From the NCBI GenBank assembly GCA_903911165.1, contig CAIWCQ010000249.1, positions 1-11,265 of the forward strand: DNA of 11,265 nt. The letters are read 5' to 3'. The stretch comes from an uncultured Actinomycetes bacterium. GTDB taxonomy: Bacteria > Actinomycetota > Actinomycetes > Mycobacteriales > Mycobacteriaceae. The notes under the pieces were generated by a model. It made no database searches. It was not told the DNA's origin and saw nothing but the letters and a program-made list of their open reading frames with translations. This document shows, one piece after another, positions 1 to 8,754 of the stretch. Numbering within the stretch: the first letter of the stretch is position 1; each line of letters starts with the position of its first letter. Made by a program: the position numbers and the translations under genes.

Positions 1-476
1 CCTTGCAGCAAAACGGGATTCCACTGTGGATCGCCGGCGGTGGTGAGAAAGTCACCCTCAAGATTGCGGCTAAATATGCGCAATACACCAACTTCAGCGC
101 CGAGCCGGAGGAGTTCACGCACAAGTCGGAGATCCTCGCCGGGCACTGCCGCGAGGTGGGCACCGACTTCGGTTCGATCGTGCGGTCAGCCAATGTCAAC
201 GCCATCCTCGGCACCTCAGCAGCGGAGGTGACCGAACGTGCCGCGCGGGTTCGCGACCGGATGGTCGGTGTCTGCGGGGAATCGGCGGCCGACGCCATGA
301 TGGCGATGAACTCCGCGCCCGGCAATGCCACCGGCACGCCGGAGCAGGTGGTCGAAACCCTCACCACACTGCGTGATCTCGGTTGCGAATACGTGATCTG
401 CTACTTCCCGGAGGCGGCCTACGACCGTTCCGGCATTGAGCTTTTCGAGCGCGAGGTCATCCCGGCGCTGGTTTAG
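1..476 (+). CDS. LLM class F420-dependent oxidoreductase, C-terminal part (partial)
   Basis: The reading frame is open from the left edge of the window (first full codon at base 3) to TAG at 474-476, giving about 157 C-terminal residues; the N-terminus lies outside. The stretch PLWIAGGGEKVTLKIAAKYA near the start of the visible part is typical of the luciferase-like monooxygenase fold, in particular mycobacterial F420-dependent enzymes of the Rv1855c type. A later segment (GTPEQVVETLTTLRDLGCEYVICYFP) matches the family's last barrel strand and helix, where the quota of sequence windows is checked by 'GTPEQV'. These enzymes use reduced F420 (sometimes FMN) for hydride transfer, and the substrate cannot be read from the sequence. 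In M. tuberculosis, as I recall, fadB occupies the place next to the XPB gene, so this neighbour differs. Family call fairly sure, subfamily tentative. Confidence 0.8.
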   Translation, partial: LQQNGIPLWIAGGGEKVTLKIAAKYAQYTNFSAEPEEFTHKSEILAGHCREVGTDFGSIVRSANVNAILGTSAAEVTERAARVRDRMVGVCGESAADAMMAMNSAPGNATGTPEQVVETLTTLRDLGCEYVICYFPEAAYDRSGIELFEREVIPALV

Positions 477-2122
477 ATCGCCGGGCCCAGCAGGTCGTCG
501 GCGTCGGTGATGATGTAGCCGTAGCCCTGCTCGGCCAGGAAGCGCTGCCGATGCGCCGCGTAGTCCGCATCGAGACTGTCCCGGGAAACCACCGAGTAGA
601 ACACCGCGCCGCCGCCGTCGTGCTTGGGCCGCAGCAGCCGGCCGAGGCGCTGCGCCTCCTCCTGGCGTGAACCGAAGGTGCCCGAAACCTGAACAGCCAC
701 GGAGGCTTCCGGCAAATCGATAGAGAAGTTGGCGACCTTCGACACCACCAGCGTCGTCACCTCGCCACGCCGGAACGCGTCGTAGAGCGCCTCACGTTCG
801 GCATTCTTGGTAGACCCCTGAATCACCGGGGCGCCGAGTTCGGCGCCGAGCTCGTCGAGCTGGTCGAGGTAGGCGCCGATGACCAGGGTCTGTTCGCCCG
901 GGTGCTTAGCCAGGATTGACTTCACCACGGCGACCTTCGAGCGTGCCGTCGAACACAGCCGATAACGCTCCTCGGGTTCGGCGACGGCGTAGAGCATCCG
1001 TTCGTTGTCGGTCATGGTCACCCGGACCTCGACGCACTCGGCCGGTGCTATCCAGCCCTGGGCCTCGATGTCCTTCCACGGCGCGTCGTAACGTTTCGGT
1101 CCGATCAGGCTGAACACGTCGCCCTCCCGACCGTCTTCGCGGATCAGCGTCGCGGTGAGCCCCAACCGCCGCCGGGACTGCAGATCGGCGGTCATCCGGA
1201 ACACCGGGGCCGGCAGCAGATGCACCTCGTCGTAGATGATCAGTCCCCAGTCGCGGCTGTCGAACAGTTCCAGGTGCCGGTATTCACCTTTGGTGCGACG
1301 GGTGATGACCTGATAGGTGGCGATGGTGACCGGCCGGATCTCCTTGCGCTCACCGGAGTACTCGCCGATCTCTTCTTCGGTCAGAGATGTCCGGGCAATC
1401 AGTTCACGCTTCCATTGCCGGCCGGCCACGGTGTTGGTGACCAGGATCAACGTGGTGGCCGCGGCCTTGGCCATGGCCGCCGCGCCCACGATCGTCTTAC
1501 CGGCACCGCAGGGCAGCACCACCACGCCGGAACCACCGGCCCAGAACGAATCTGCCGCCATCTGCTGATAGTCGCGCAGATCCCAGCCGTCCTGCACCAG
1601 AGAAATCGGATGAGCTTCGCCGTCGACATATCCGGCGAGATCCTCTGCGGGCCAACCGATCTTGAGCAACATCTGCTTGATCCGGCCGCGCTCGCTCGGG
1701 TGTACAACGACGGTATCGGGGTCGAGGCGGGCGCCCAGCATCGGGGCGATCTTCTTGTGGCGCAGCACTTCCTCGAGCACCGCGCGATCCAGGCTGAGCA
1801 ACATCAGCCCGTGCGCCGGGTGCTTGACCAGTTGCAGCCGGCCATAGCGGGCCATGGTGTCGACGATGTCGACCAGCAGGGGTTGCGGCACCGCGTAGCG
1901 CGAAAACCTTACGAGCGCATCGACCACCTGCTCGGCATCATGTCCGGCGGCGCGCGCGTTCCACAGTGCCAACGGGGTGATTCGATAGGTATGGATGTGT
2001 TCGGGTGCGCGCTCCAACTCGGCGAACGGGGCGATGGCGGCCCGGGCGGCACCCGCTTGCTCGTGGTCTACCTCCAGCAGGACGGTTTTATCGGACTGCA
2101 CTATCAGGGGGCCGTCGGTCAT
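473..2122 (-). CDS. XPB/Ssl2-type DNA helicase (Rv0861c-like)
   Basis: A 549-residue superfamily 2 helicase, close to the roughly 540 residues of the M. tuberculosis ERCC3/XPB homologue. Residues 5-165 form the N-terminal XPB-associated domain. The first RecA-like domain follows, with Walker A GAGKT at 206-210, DEVH box at 298-301, and TAT at 323-325 directly followed by RED at 328-330, the motif characteristic of XPB. The second RecA-like domain ends in motif VI, QRLGRLLR, at 491-498. All ATPase residues are present, so it should be active. Bacterial XPB proteins are ATP-dependent 3'-5' DNA helicases; a repair role is inferred from eukaryotic XPB. The ATG start is at 2122 with only a weak ribosome site. 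The gene lies 7 bases behind the helicase-associated gene, so the two are almost certainly co-transcribed. Its TAA stop overlaps the opposing oxidoreductase stop. Confidence 0.95.
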   Translation of the reverse strand: MTDGPLIVQSDKTVLLEVDHEQAGAARAAIAPFAELERAPEHIHTYRITPLALWNARAAGHDAEQVVDALVRFSRYAVPQPLLVDIVDTMARYGRLQLVKHPAHGLMLLSLDRAVLEEVLRHKKIAPMLGARLDPDTVVVHPSERGRIKQMLLKIGWPAEDLAGYVDGEAHPISLVQDGWDLRDYQQMAADSFWAGGSGVVVLPCGAGKTIVGAAAMAKAAATTLILVTNTVAGRQWKRELIARTSLTEEEIGEYSGERKEIRPVTIATYQVITRRTKGEYRHLELFDSRDWGLIIYDEVHLLPAPVFRMTADLQSRRRLGLTATLIREDGREGDVFSLIGPKRYDAPWKDIEAQGWIAPAECVEVRVTMTDNERMLYAVAEPEERYRLCSTARSKVAVVKSILAKHPGEQTLVIGAYLDQLDELGAELGAPVIQGSTKNAEREALYDAFRRGEVTTLVVSKVANFSIDLPEASVAVQVSGTFGSRQEEAQRLGRLLRPKHDGGGAVFYSVVSRDSLDADYAAHRQRFLAEQGYGYIITDADDLLGPAI

Positions 2123-2129
2123 AGATTCA

Positions 2130-4379
2130 TTATCCGCCGTCCGCTGACAAGACCGAGGTGACCCGGTGCACGGCGAACTCGCGCATCCGGCCCTGAGCCG
2201 GATCGAATGCCATCAGGTGACCGCCGTGCACCGAGATCGGCGTCACCACGCGCTGGGTGGCGACCCCGGCGGCGTCCACGTACCCCATCAAAACGTCCTT
2301 GCCACCGACCGCGGCCTGGGCCAGCAGTGCCATCGCGACGGCAGGGTCCACCCGGACATTGCCCAGCGGCGCCGCGTCGACGCGACGCAGAACCGAAACC
2401 ACGCGGACCAGGGCGTCCCGGCTGAGCCTTGGCTGTGGGCGTGGCGTCCGGCGGGCGAGCGTGACTGGCACCCGCGACCCGCGGCGGCGTAGATCGACGA
2501 TTGCGCCGGAGGAGTCCTCGGCCGCCGGAGCGAAGCCGGAGTCCCGCAGCGCGGCGAGTAACTCGCCGATCGGCGACTGGGAGACCGCGACCGTCGGGGC
2601 CAGCATTCTGACCTCGAGTTGCGCCACCGAAGCGGTGGCCACCGCCTGGGTGAGCAGCGCCGGGTCGTCGCAGCGTAGAAAAGAGGCCGCCATGCCGACT
2701 CGCAACTGGCCGTGCCGCCGGGCCACGTCGGCGATCAGATACGTCAGGCCCTGGGGGACGGGCGTTTTCGAGTACTTCTCGAAAAATTCCTGAATTACCC
2801 CGGCCGTGCGCCCGGTGTCCAGCGCATGGCGCACCGAACTTTCGCTTACCCGGTAGACCATGGCTGCACCCGCTGATTCCACGATGGCCACCGCAGCAAG
2901 TTCCTCGGCCAGTTCGCGCTTGAGTGGGCCGGGCACCACCACGGTGAGATCCGCCTGGATCAGGAAGTGGTCGATCGGCGCGGGAAGGGCGGTGACCATC
3001 GCCGACATCGCGGCGTCGGTGCCGCCGGTCAGCAGCGCGCGCGCGGGTGAACTCAGTGCGCCGCGTCCGGTAAGACCCAGCGCGTGGGACTCGGAGAGCA
3101 GGTGTCCGACCGGTTCGGGTTGCAGCCGAGCCGCCCAACGGGGCCGGCGCCAGATCAGCGCGCGCGACGCCCCCGGTGCGTCGACACCGGCACCGACGGG
3201 AAGTTCGGCGAGCACCTCAAGGAGCAACCTGCGGTCCAGTGGCGCGGCGGTCGAGTACAGCGAATCTGACAGTGCCGCATAGTTTTTGCCGTCGGGACCG
3301 CGCTCGCCGATGAGGCCGGGCCGCGACGGCAGTTCGAGCCAGATCGTGACCAGTTGCAGCCAGCGGGCCGCGGCCGGAGCCTCCAGGAATCGGTCGGCGG
3401 CCACGGTGGGCGCCCAATACAGCAGCGTGTCGTCCGGGGGCATCGGGTCCGGTAGGCCCCTGGCGATGAGTCCTCCGGCCGCGGTCAGTTCGAGGATCAG
3501 ACCCATTCGCTGCTCGTCGATCCCGGTGAGTTTGGCCAGCCGCTTGGTCTCGCGCACACCTAGACCACCGCTGCGTAGTTCGGGAACCGCCGCTGCCGAC
3601 AGCGCCTCCAGCACGACTTCGACCTGGCGGATCAACTCCAGAGCCGCACCGGCGGCGGAACCGTCGGCATCTTTGGCGGTGGTGGTCGCCGCGATCGGAT
3701 CCGGCTGGGTCAGGTTCTTTTGACCGGCGTCGTCGCCGCGAAGCAACTGTCCGACGTTGCGCGGCAACACCACCGTGTCGGCGTCCACTCGGCGCAACAA
3801 CCCGGCCGCCAGCAGTCGCTGCACCGGTCGGTCGGCCGGCGTTCCGGGAGCGGCGTCTCGGGTGCGGCCCAGCGGGGACCGCGCCACCAGTTTCTCCAGC
3901 ACCTCGCGGGCGGGCTCGTCGAGGTCCTCGATCAACCCGGCGATCTCCTCGACGGAGCGCCCGGGATCCTCCGCGGCGACCTGACCCGGAAACCAGGGCA
4001 GCGCGTCGGCGGCCTCCGGTGACAGGCGGACCTCGGTGTCACCCCACAGCAGCGCCCGCTCCCGAAGGCCGTCGAGCGCGGCCAGGACGGCGTCCGCCGG
4101 GGCGCGGGACTCGAGCAGGTCCACCGCCTCCGTGACCGGCACGGGCGTGCGATCCGCCCCCAGCCACAGCAGCGCATCCAGTGCTGCCAGGGATAGAAAG
4201 TCCAGCTCGTCGGAGGCGGCTTTGACCGACTGGCGGGAAACGGCCCGGGCCGCGAGGGCCGCAACACTGCCCGGTGCCGGTTGGGCCAGGTCGGGCCGGA
4301 GTTCCAGTAGCCGGATCAGGGAGTCGTCATCGAGACCGGATAGCCATGACCCCAGCGGCAGGCTTGCATGCTCGGTCAT
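2130..4379 (-). CDS. Helicase-associated protein with WYL-like C-terminus (Rv0862c-like)
   Basis: A 749-residue protein matching the mycobacterial gene next to XPB. It lacks Walker A and DExH motifs, so it is not itself a helicase. Residues 1-310 are mostly helical, with possible winged-helix segments (about 145-215 and 245-310). Residues about 470-620 resemble the N-terminal domain of the neighbouring XPB (Helicase_C_3 / XPB-Ssl2 N-terminal type): both have an I/VQ-D-TV opening, a Y-R-(I/V)-(S/T) strand, a helix bearing A-G-V/VD, and a late D-ARR/Y-GQLR/QL segment. Residues about 695-743, with [25 protein letters not shown] and REFAVHRV, look like the end of a WYL domain, a fold often used to sense nucleic acid or nucleotide ligands. 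The ATG at 4379 is preferred over an upstream in-frame TTG at 4427, as it has a -10-like TAAGCT 8 bases ahead. Function unknown; partnership with XPB is inferred. Confidence 0.9.
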   Translation of the reverse strand: MTEHASLPLGSWLSGLDDDSLIRLLELRPDLAQPAPGSVAALAARAVSRQSVKAASDELDFLSLAALDALLWLGADRTPVPVTEAVDLLESRAPADAVLAALDGLRERALLWGDTEVRLSPEAADALPWFPGQVAAEDPGRSVEEIAGLIEDLDEPAREVLEKLVARSPLGRTRDAAPGTPADRPVQRLLAAGLLRRVDADTVVLPRNVGQLLRGDDAGQKNLTQPDPIAATTTAKDADGSAAGAALELIRQVEVVLEALSAAAVPELRSGGLGVRETKRLAKLTGIDEQRMGLILELTAAGGLIARGLPDPMPPDDTLLYWAPTVAADRFLEAPAAARWLQLVTIWLELPSRPGLIGERGPDGKNYAALSDSLYSTAAPLDRRLLLEVLAELPVGAGVDAPGASRALIWRRPRWAARLQPEPVGHLLSESHALGLTGRGALSSPARALLTGGTDAAMSAMVTALPAPIDHFLIQADLTVVVPGPLKRELAEELAAVAIVESAGAAMVYRVSESSVRHALDTGRTAGVIQEFFEKYSKTPVPQGLTYLIADVARRHGQLRVGMAASFLRCDDPALLTQAVATASVAQLEVRMLAPTVAVSQSPIGELLAALRDSGFAPAAEDSSGAIVDLRRRGSRVPVTLARRTPRPQPRLSRDALVRVVSVLRRVDAAPLGNVRVDPAVAMALLAQAAVGGKDVLMGYVDAAGVATQRVVTPISVHGGHLMAFDPAQGRMREFAVHRVTSVLSADGG

Positions 4380-4387
4380 CGGTGATG

Positions 4388-4393
4388 AGCTTA
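4388..4393 (-). promoter_or_regulatory. Possible -10 element for the XPB operon
   Basis: On the minus strand TAAGCT fits the mycobacterial -10 pattern TANNNT and ends 8 bases before the ATG at 4379, which would give a leaderless or nearly leaderless transcript. No TTGACA-like -35 box is visible at 17 bases; that position falls inside the palindrome at 4408-4423. Tentative. Confidence 0.35.
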
Positions 4394-4407
4394 AATCAGC
4401 CGGCAGA

Positions 4408-4423
4408 CCGGCGAGTTCGCCGG
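4408..4423. promoter_or_regulatory. 16-bp palindrome (candidate operator) in divergent promoter region
   Basis: CCGGCGA-GT-TCGCCGG is a perfect inverted repeat with 7-bp arms and a 2-bp centre. It sits in the 64-bp gap between the divergent XPB-operon and moa-operon starts, over the expected -35 positions of both putative promoters, so a bound dimer could affect both directions. As RNA it could instead fold into a 6-bp hairpin with a tetraloop, but that requires transcription starting upstream of it. No known regulator is recognised. Confidence 0.45.
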
Positions 4424-4428
4424 ACAAG

Positions 4429-4441
4429 TGTCACAATGACA
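4429..4441. promoter_or_regulatory. TGTCA-CAA-TGACA inverted repeat with possible leaderless promoter
   Basis: A perfect 5-bp inverted repeat (TGTCA / TGACA) with a 3-base spacer, 5 bp from the larger palindrome. It covers CACAAT (4432-4437), a degenerate -10 hexamer that ends 6 bases before the GTG at 4444, the spacing expected for a leaderless mycobacterial transcript of the moa operon. The overlap of palindrome and -10 suggests an operator, but a chance 5-bp repeat is possible. Confidence 0.35.
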
Positions 4442-4443
4442 AC

Positions 4444-4626
4444 GTGGCACAAAAAACGCATCGATACATCGACAATGGCTGGCCCACCAGGGACCCCGAG
4501 GACCACCCGGTCAGCGAGTTGGCGGCCGACCGTGTGGGTGCGCTGTCCCCGTTCGGGGACACCACCTTCCCGCTGCCCGCCACCGATCTGCCGTACGTGC
4601 ATCCGGTCACCGTCGTCAACAAGTGA
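4444..4626 (+). CDS. Small conserved protein of unknown function, first gene of moa operon (Rv0863-like)
   Basis: A 60-residue protein starting with GTG at 4444 ([17 protein letters not shown]...) and ending with ...HPVTVVNK and TGA at 4624-4626. It is acidic in the middle ([14 protein letters not shown]), has no membrane segment or signal peptide, and no domain that I recognise. Reality is supported by position: its stop overlaps the moaC GTG start by 4 bases, a small gene stands at the same place in M. tuberculosis, and the upstream region has promoter-like features. No other in-frame start lies nearby upstream, and there is no good ribosome site, consistent with a leaderless transcript. 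Context suggests a link to molybdenum cofactor synthesis, but no function can be assigned. Confidence 0.7.
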   Translation: MAQKTHRYIDNGWPTRDPEDHPVSELAADRVGALSPFGDTTFPLPATDLPYVHPVTVVNK

Positions 4627-5117
4627 CGGTGACCACCGGGCCGCAGCACCGCCTGTCGCACCTCGACGATCGCGGCGCCGCGCGGATGGTCGACGTTTCA
4701 GAGAAGGTCCCCACCGCGCGATCCGCTATCGCGGTTGGCATCGTTCACACCAGCGTCGAGGTCGTTTCTTTGCTCACCTCCGGCGAACTCCCCAAGGGAG
4801 ACGCTCTGGCCACCGCCCGGCTAGCCGGGATACTGGCCGCCAAGCGCACCAGCGATCTGATTCCGCTGTGTCATCAACTGGCGCTGAGCAAAGTGGATGT
4901 TTCTTTCGAGATCACCGCCAGCGCAATCGAACTGACCGCAACGGTGAGTACAACTGATCGAACCGGCGTTGAGATGGAAGCGCTGACTGCAGTGGCGGTC
5001 GCCGCGCTGACCGTCTACGACATGATCAAGGCCGTCGACCCCGCCGCTCGGCTCGACGGTATCCGCGTCGTGTCCAAAGAGGGGGGCAAGACCGGAATGT
5101 GGACCGCCGAAAGGTGA
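4623..5117 (+). CDS. moaC: Cyclic pyranopterin monophosphate synthase MoaC
   Basis: A 164-residue MoaC, the enzyme that converts the MoaA product 3',8-cyclo-GTP into cyclic pyranopterin monophosphate in molybdenum cofactor synthesis. The signatures LSHLD (11-15), MVDVSEK (22-28), the PKGD turn (57-60), [10 protein letters not shown] (77-86) and [10 protein letters not shown] (115-124) are intact. Aligned with E. coli MoaC, the active-site residues are K58, H84, E117, E119, D133 and K136, with matching spacing apart from a 2-residue gap after the histidine. The start is GTG at 4623, overlapping the upstream TGA as GTGA, and the stop overlaps the GTG of mog in the same way, indicating translational coupling. 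By position it corresponds to moaC2 (Rv0864) of M. tuberculosis. Confidence 0.96.
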   Translation: MTVTTGPQHRLSHLDDRGAARMVDVSEKVPTARSAIAVGIVHTSVEVVSLLTSGELPKGDALATARLAGILAAKRTSDLIPLCHQLALSKVDVSFEITASAIELTATVSTTDRTGVEMEALTAVAVAALTVYDMIKAVDPAARLDGIRVVSKEGGKTGMWTAER

Positions 5118-5587
5118 AGGTCGCGCGGGTGGTGATCGCGTCTACCCGCGCCGCCGCCGGTGTCTATGACGACCGTTGCGGGCCGATCATCCGCGACTGG
5201 TTTTCCGCCCGCGGTTTCGACGTCGCCATTCCTGCTGTGGTGCCCGACGGCGAGGCGGTGCACGAGGCGCTGCGCACCGCGCTGGCGCAGGGTGCCGACG
5301 TTGTCGTCACCTCCGGGGGAACCGGGATATCGCCCACCGACGCCACCCCGGAGGCCACGTTGGCGGTGATCGACTATCAGATCCCAGGACTGGCCGACGC
5401 CATCCGGCGTTCCGGACTGCCGAAGGTGCCGACCTCGGTGCTGTCCCGCGGGGTCTGCGGAGTGGCCGGCCGCACCCTGGTCGTCAACCTGCCGGGCTCG
5501 GCGGGCGGCGTCCGCGATGGCCTCGCGGTGCTGGCCGACGTGCTCGATCATGCGTTGGATCAACTTGGTGGGGGGGACCACCGGTGA
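5114..5587 (+). CDS. mog: Molybdopterin adenylyltransferase Mog/MogA
   Basis: A 157-residue protein of the MoaB/Mog family, which activates molybdopterin by adenylylation before molybdenum insertion; some members are only structural homologues, so the exact reaction is inferred. The family signatures [11 protein letters not shown] (66-76), where the aspartate D76 is the usual catalytic residue, [11 protein letters not shown] (91-101) and NLPGS (125-129) are all present. The GTG at 5114 was chosen because it overlaps the moaC TGA as GTGA, the same arrangement as the genes before and after. An alternative GTG at 5099 adds five residues and has a purine-rich AGAGGGGGG tract ahead, about 12 bases away, so it cannot be excluded. 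It corresponds to Rv0865. Confidence 0.93.
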   Translation: MKVARVVIASTRAAAGVYDDRCGPIIRDWFSARGFDVAIPAVVPDGEAVHEALRTALAQGADVVVTSGGTGISPTDATPEATLAVIDYQIPGLADAIRRSGLPKVPTSVLSRGVCGVAGRTLVVNLPGSAGGVRDGLAVLADVLDHALDQLGGGDHR

Positions 5588-6021
5588 CGCGAGTTGTGCG
5601 AGCGGTCGTGACCGAGGCTCCCATCGAACTTTCCGACCACGAGCATCTCGTGGCCGGGGATGCCGCCGGTGCCGTGGTCGGCTTCGCCGGCGTGGTGCGC
5701 AACCACGACGCCGGCCGGCAGGTGCTCCGCCTGGAGTACTCGGCGCACCCGCACGCAGAGCAGCGCCTGTTCGAGGTGTTGGCCGAGGTGGCGGCGGAGG
5801 TGGCGGCGAACTCGTCGGGGGTGCACGCGATTGCCGCCAGTCATCGGGTCGGGCCCCTGCGGGTTGGTGACGCCGCACTGGTGGTTGCGGTGTCGGCCGA
5901 CCACCGGGCTGCGGCGTTCGGCACCTGCGCGGTGGTCGTCGAGCGCGTCAAGGAGGCCATACCGGTGTGGAAACATCAGTTCTTCGCCGACGGCAGCGAC
6001 GAGTGGGTGAACTGGGCCTGA
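5584..6021 (+). CDS. moaE: Molybdopterin synthase catalytic subunit MoaE
   Basis: A 145-residue MoaE, the large subunit of molybdopterin synthase, which transfers sulfur from the thiocarboxylated MoaD tail to cyclic pyranopterin monophosphate. Conserved blocks are [14 protein letters not shown] (29-42, with R39), [10 protein letters not shown] (50-59), [11 protein letters not shown] (86-96) and the C-terminal [13 protein letters not shown] (122-134). K123 and K130 are seven residues apart, as are the two catalytic lysines of E. coli MoaE. The start is GTG at 5584, overlapping the mog TGA as GTGA; it is the last gene of the operon. Its partner MoaD is encoded on the opposite strand about 1.4 kb away, so the two subunits come from different transcripts. 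Corresponds to moaE2 (Rv0866). Confidence 0.96.
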   Translation: MTRVVRAVVTEAPIELSDHEHLVAGDAAGAVVGFAGVVRNHDAGRQVLRLEYSAHPHAEQRLFEVLAEVAAEVAANSSGVHAIAASHRVGPLRVGDAALVVAVSADHRAAAFGTCAVVVERVKEAIPVWKHQFFADGSDEWVNWA

Positions 6022-6026
6022 TGCTC

Positions 6027-7374
<1,348 letters not shown>

Positions 7375-7400
7375 GAGGCACAGCCGTGACGTCGCTGTGA

Positions 7401-7416
7401 TGTGACCTAAATCACT
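7401..7416 (-). promoter_or_regulatory. CRP (Rv3676-type) binding site upstream of rpfA
   Basis: On the minus strand AGTGA-TTTAGG-TCACA; GTGA-N6-TCAC is a perfect inverted repeat that fits the cAMP receptor protein operator. The M. tuberculosis CRP homologue Rv3676 is known to control rpfA, so this is most likely its counterpart here. It lies immediately behind the moaD stop codon (7418-7420), about 27 bases upstream of the riboswitch-like leader. I could not assign a -10 box with confidence. Confidence 0.75.
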
Positions 7417-7417
7417 G

Positions 7418-7687
7418 TTAGCCGCCGGCAAACGGCGGCAGGACGTCAAGGGTTTGATGGGGTCGCAGCGAAGCACTCCGGTCGCGGACGGCGACCCCGT
7501 CGCACAGGTAGGAGCACTTCTGCAACACCAGTGCCATTTCGTCACTCTGACCACATATTTCTCCGATAGCGTCCGCGATCGTCGCGCCCGGGCCGAGCAC
7601 CAGTTCCGTGGCACCGGTTCCGGCGGCGTTCCGGGCGGCGGCAAAGAACCGCACGGTGACCGGGACGGCGGTGGTGACGTCGGTCAT
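7418..7687 (-). CDS. moaD: Molybdopterin synthase sulfur-carrier subunit MoaD
   Basis: An 89-residue ubiquitin-like protein ending in DVLPPFAGG. The terminal Gly-Gly is the site that is adenylylated and thiocarboxylated, and it carries sulfur to MoaE in molybdopterin synthase. The opening VTVRFFAAARNAAG (10-23) is the usual first strand and turn of the beta-grasp fold. Two cysteines (C58, C62) are not typical features of the family and are probably structural or incidental. ATG at 7687 lies two bases after the moaA stop (TGA-CT-ATG), so both are translated from one transcript. Corresponds to moaD2 (Rv0868c). The sulfur-loading E1-like enzyme is not encoded in this window. Confidence 0.93.
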   Translation of the reverse strand: MTDVTTAVPVTVRFFAAARNAAGTGATELVLGPGATIADAIGEICGQSDEMALVLQKCSYLCDGVAVRDRSASLRPHQTLDVLPPFAGG

Positions 7688-7689
7688 AG

Positions 7690-8754
7690 TCAGCCCCCGA
7701 TCGCGCTCATCGGTCGTTGCGGCTGCACGAAACCGGGGTCGTTGATGCCATGCCCGGCGGCCTTACGCCACATGGCGGTGCGCCACGCGGTTTCGAGTCC
7801 GGCGTCGTCGGCGCCACCCCGAAGCAACCCGCGCAGGTCGGTCTCCTCGGTCGCGAACAGACAGTTGCGAACCTGGCCGTCCGCGGTGAGTCGGGTGCGG
7901 TCGCAGGCCGCACAAAACGCCTCCGACACCGACGCGATGATTCCGACCGTCGACGGCCCGCCGTCGACCAGCCACAGCCGCGCCGGCGCCGATCCGCGCG
8001 GTGCGGGATCGGCGCGCAGATCGAACTCGGCGCGCAGCGACGCCTCGATCTCGTGTGCGTTGATCGCCGACTCGCGTCGCCACCGGTGGCCCGCATCGAG
8101 AGGCATCTGCTCGATAATCCGCAACTGGTATCCGTGGCGCAGGCAGAAGCGCAGGAGCGCGGCTGCGTCACCGGGGCCGGATTCGGGATCGAGCACGGCG
8201 TTGACCTTGATCGGGCCGAGCCCCGCGGCGGCGGCCGCGGTCAGGCCGTCGAGCACCTCGCCGAGCCGATCGCGGCGGGTAATGGCGGCGAAGTGCCCGG
8301 GGTCGAGGGTGTCCAGCGAGACGTTCACCCGGTCCAGTCCGGCGGCGGCCAGGCCACGGGCGCGCGCGGCTAACCCCACCCCGTTGGTCGTCAGTGCGAT
8401 CTCCGGCCGCGGCGCTAACCGGGCGGTCGCGGTGATGATGTGCTCGAGGCCCCGATAGAGCAGGGGCTCGCCGCCGGTGAAGCGGATGCTGGTGATACCC
8501 AGGCGGGTCACGGCCAATCGCAACAACCGGGTCAGCTCGTCGGGTGTCAGAAGATCCTGGCCTGGCAACCAGTCCAGGCCCTCGGCCGGCATGCAGTAGG
8601 TACAGCGCAGGTTGCACCGGTCGGTGAGCGAGACTCGCAGATCACTCGCCACCCGGCCGAAGGTATCGACCAGCGGGCCCTGCCGAGGCATGTCGTCCAG
8701 CGCGGCGTCCGGATTCCGGCGGACGGCGGGCAGGCCAAGCGCGATCGGCGTCAT
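7690..8754 (-). CDS. moaA: GTP 3',8-cyclase MoaA (radical SAM)
   Basis: A 354-residue radical SAM enzyme that starts molybdenum cofactor synthesis by converting GTP to 3',8-cyclo-GTP, the MoaC substrate. The N-terminal [4Fe-4S] cluster ligands are C47, C51 and C54 (CNLRCTYC, the CX3CX2C motif). The SAM-binding GGEP is at 94-97. The second, GTP-binding cluster uses C281, C284 and C298 (CAACDRTRLTADGQVRNC). The protein ends in Gly-Gly (353-354), the tail needed for catalysis in the family. The ATG at 8754 gives the normal family length and overlaps the yccF TGA as ATGA; an in-frame extension further upstream lies entirely within yccF and is discounted. Corresponds to moaA2 (Rv0869c). Confidence 0.96.
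   Translation of the reverse strand: MTPIALGLPAVRRNPDAALDDMPRQGPLVDTFGRVASDLRVSLTDRCNLRCTYCMPAEGLDWLPGQDLLTPDELTRLLRLAVTRLGITSIRFTGGEPLLYRGLEHIITATARLAPRPEIALTTNGVGLAARARGLAAAGLDRVNVSLDTLDPGHFAAITRRDRLGEVLDGLTAAAAAGLGPIKVNAVLDPESGPGDAAALLRFCLRHGYQLRIIEQMPLDAGHRWRRESAINAHEIEASLRAEFDLRADPAPRGSAPARLWLVDGGPSTVGIIASVSEAFCAACDRTRLTADGQVRNCLFATEETDLRGLLRGGADDAGLETAWRTAMWRKAAGHGINDPGFVQPQRPMSAIGG

Noticed and set aside
1220..2161. 313-residue open frame on the plus strand opposite the XPB gene
   Set aside because: It is the antisense of a clear helicase with all motifs; its translation is rich in H, Q, G and R without any domain pattern, typical of GC-rich shadow frames.
2119..3138. 339-residue minus-strand frame inside the helicase-associated gene
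   Set aside because: Out-of-frame shadow of the 749-residue protein, with Arg/Gly/Ala-biased translation and no motifs.
4380..4427. TTG start adding 16 residues to the helicase-associated protein
   Set aside because: It would use a rare start, have no ribosome site, and place coding sequence over the palindrome; the ATG at 4379 has a promoter-like box at leaderless distance.
7454..8458. 334-residue plus-strand frame opposite moaD and moaA
   Set aside because: Antisense to two well-supported genes; composition dominated by Ser/Arg/Ala and no recognisable domain.
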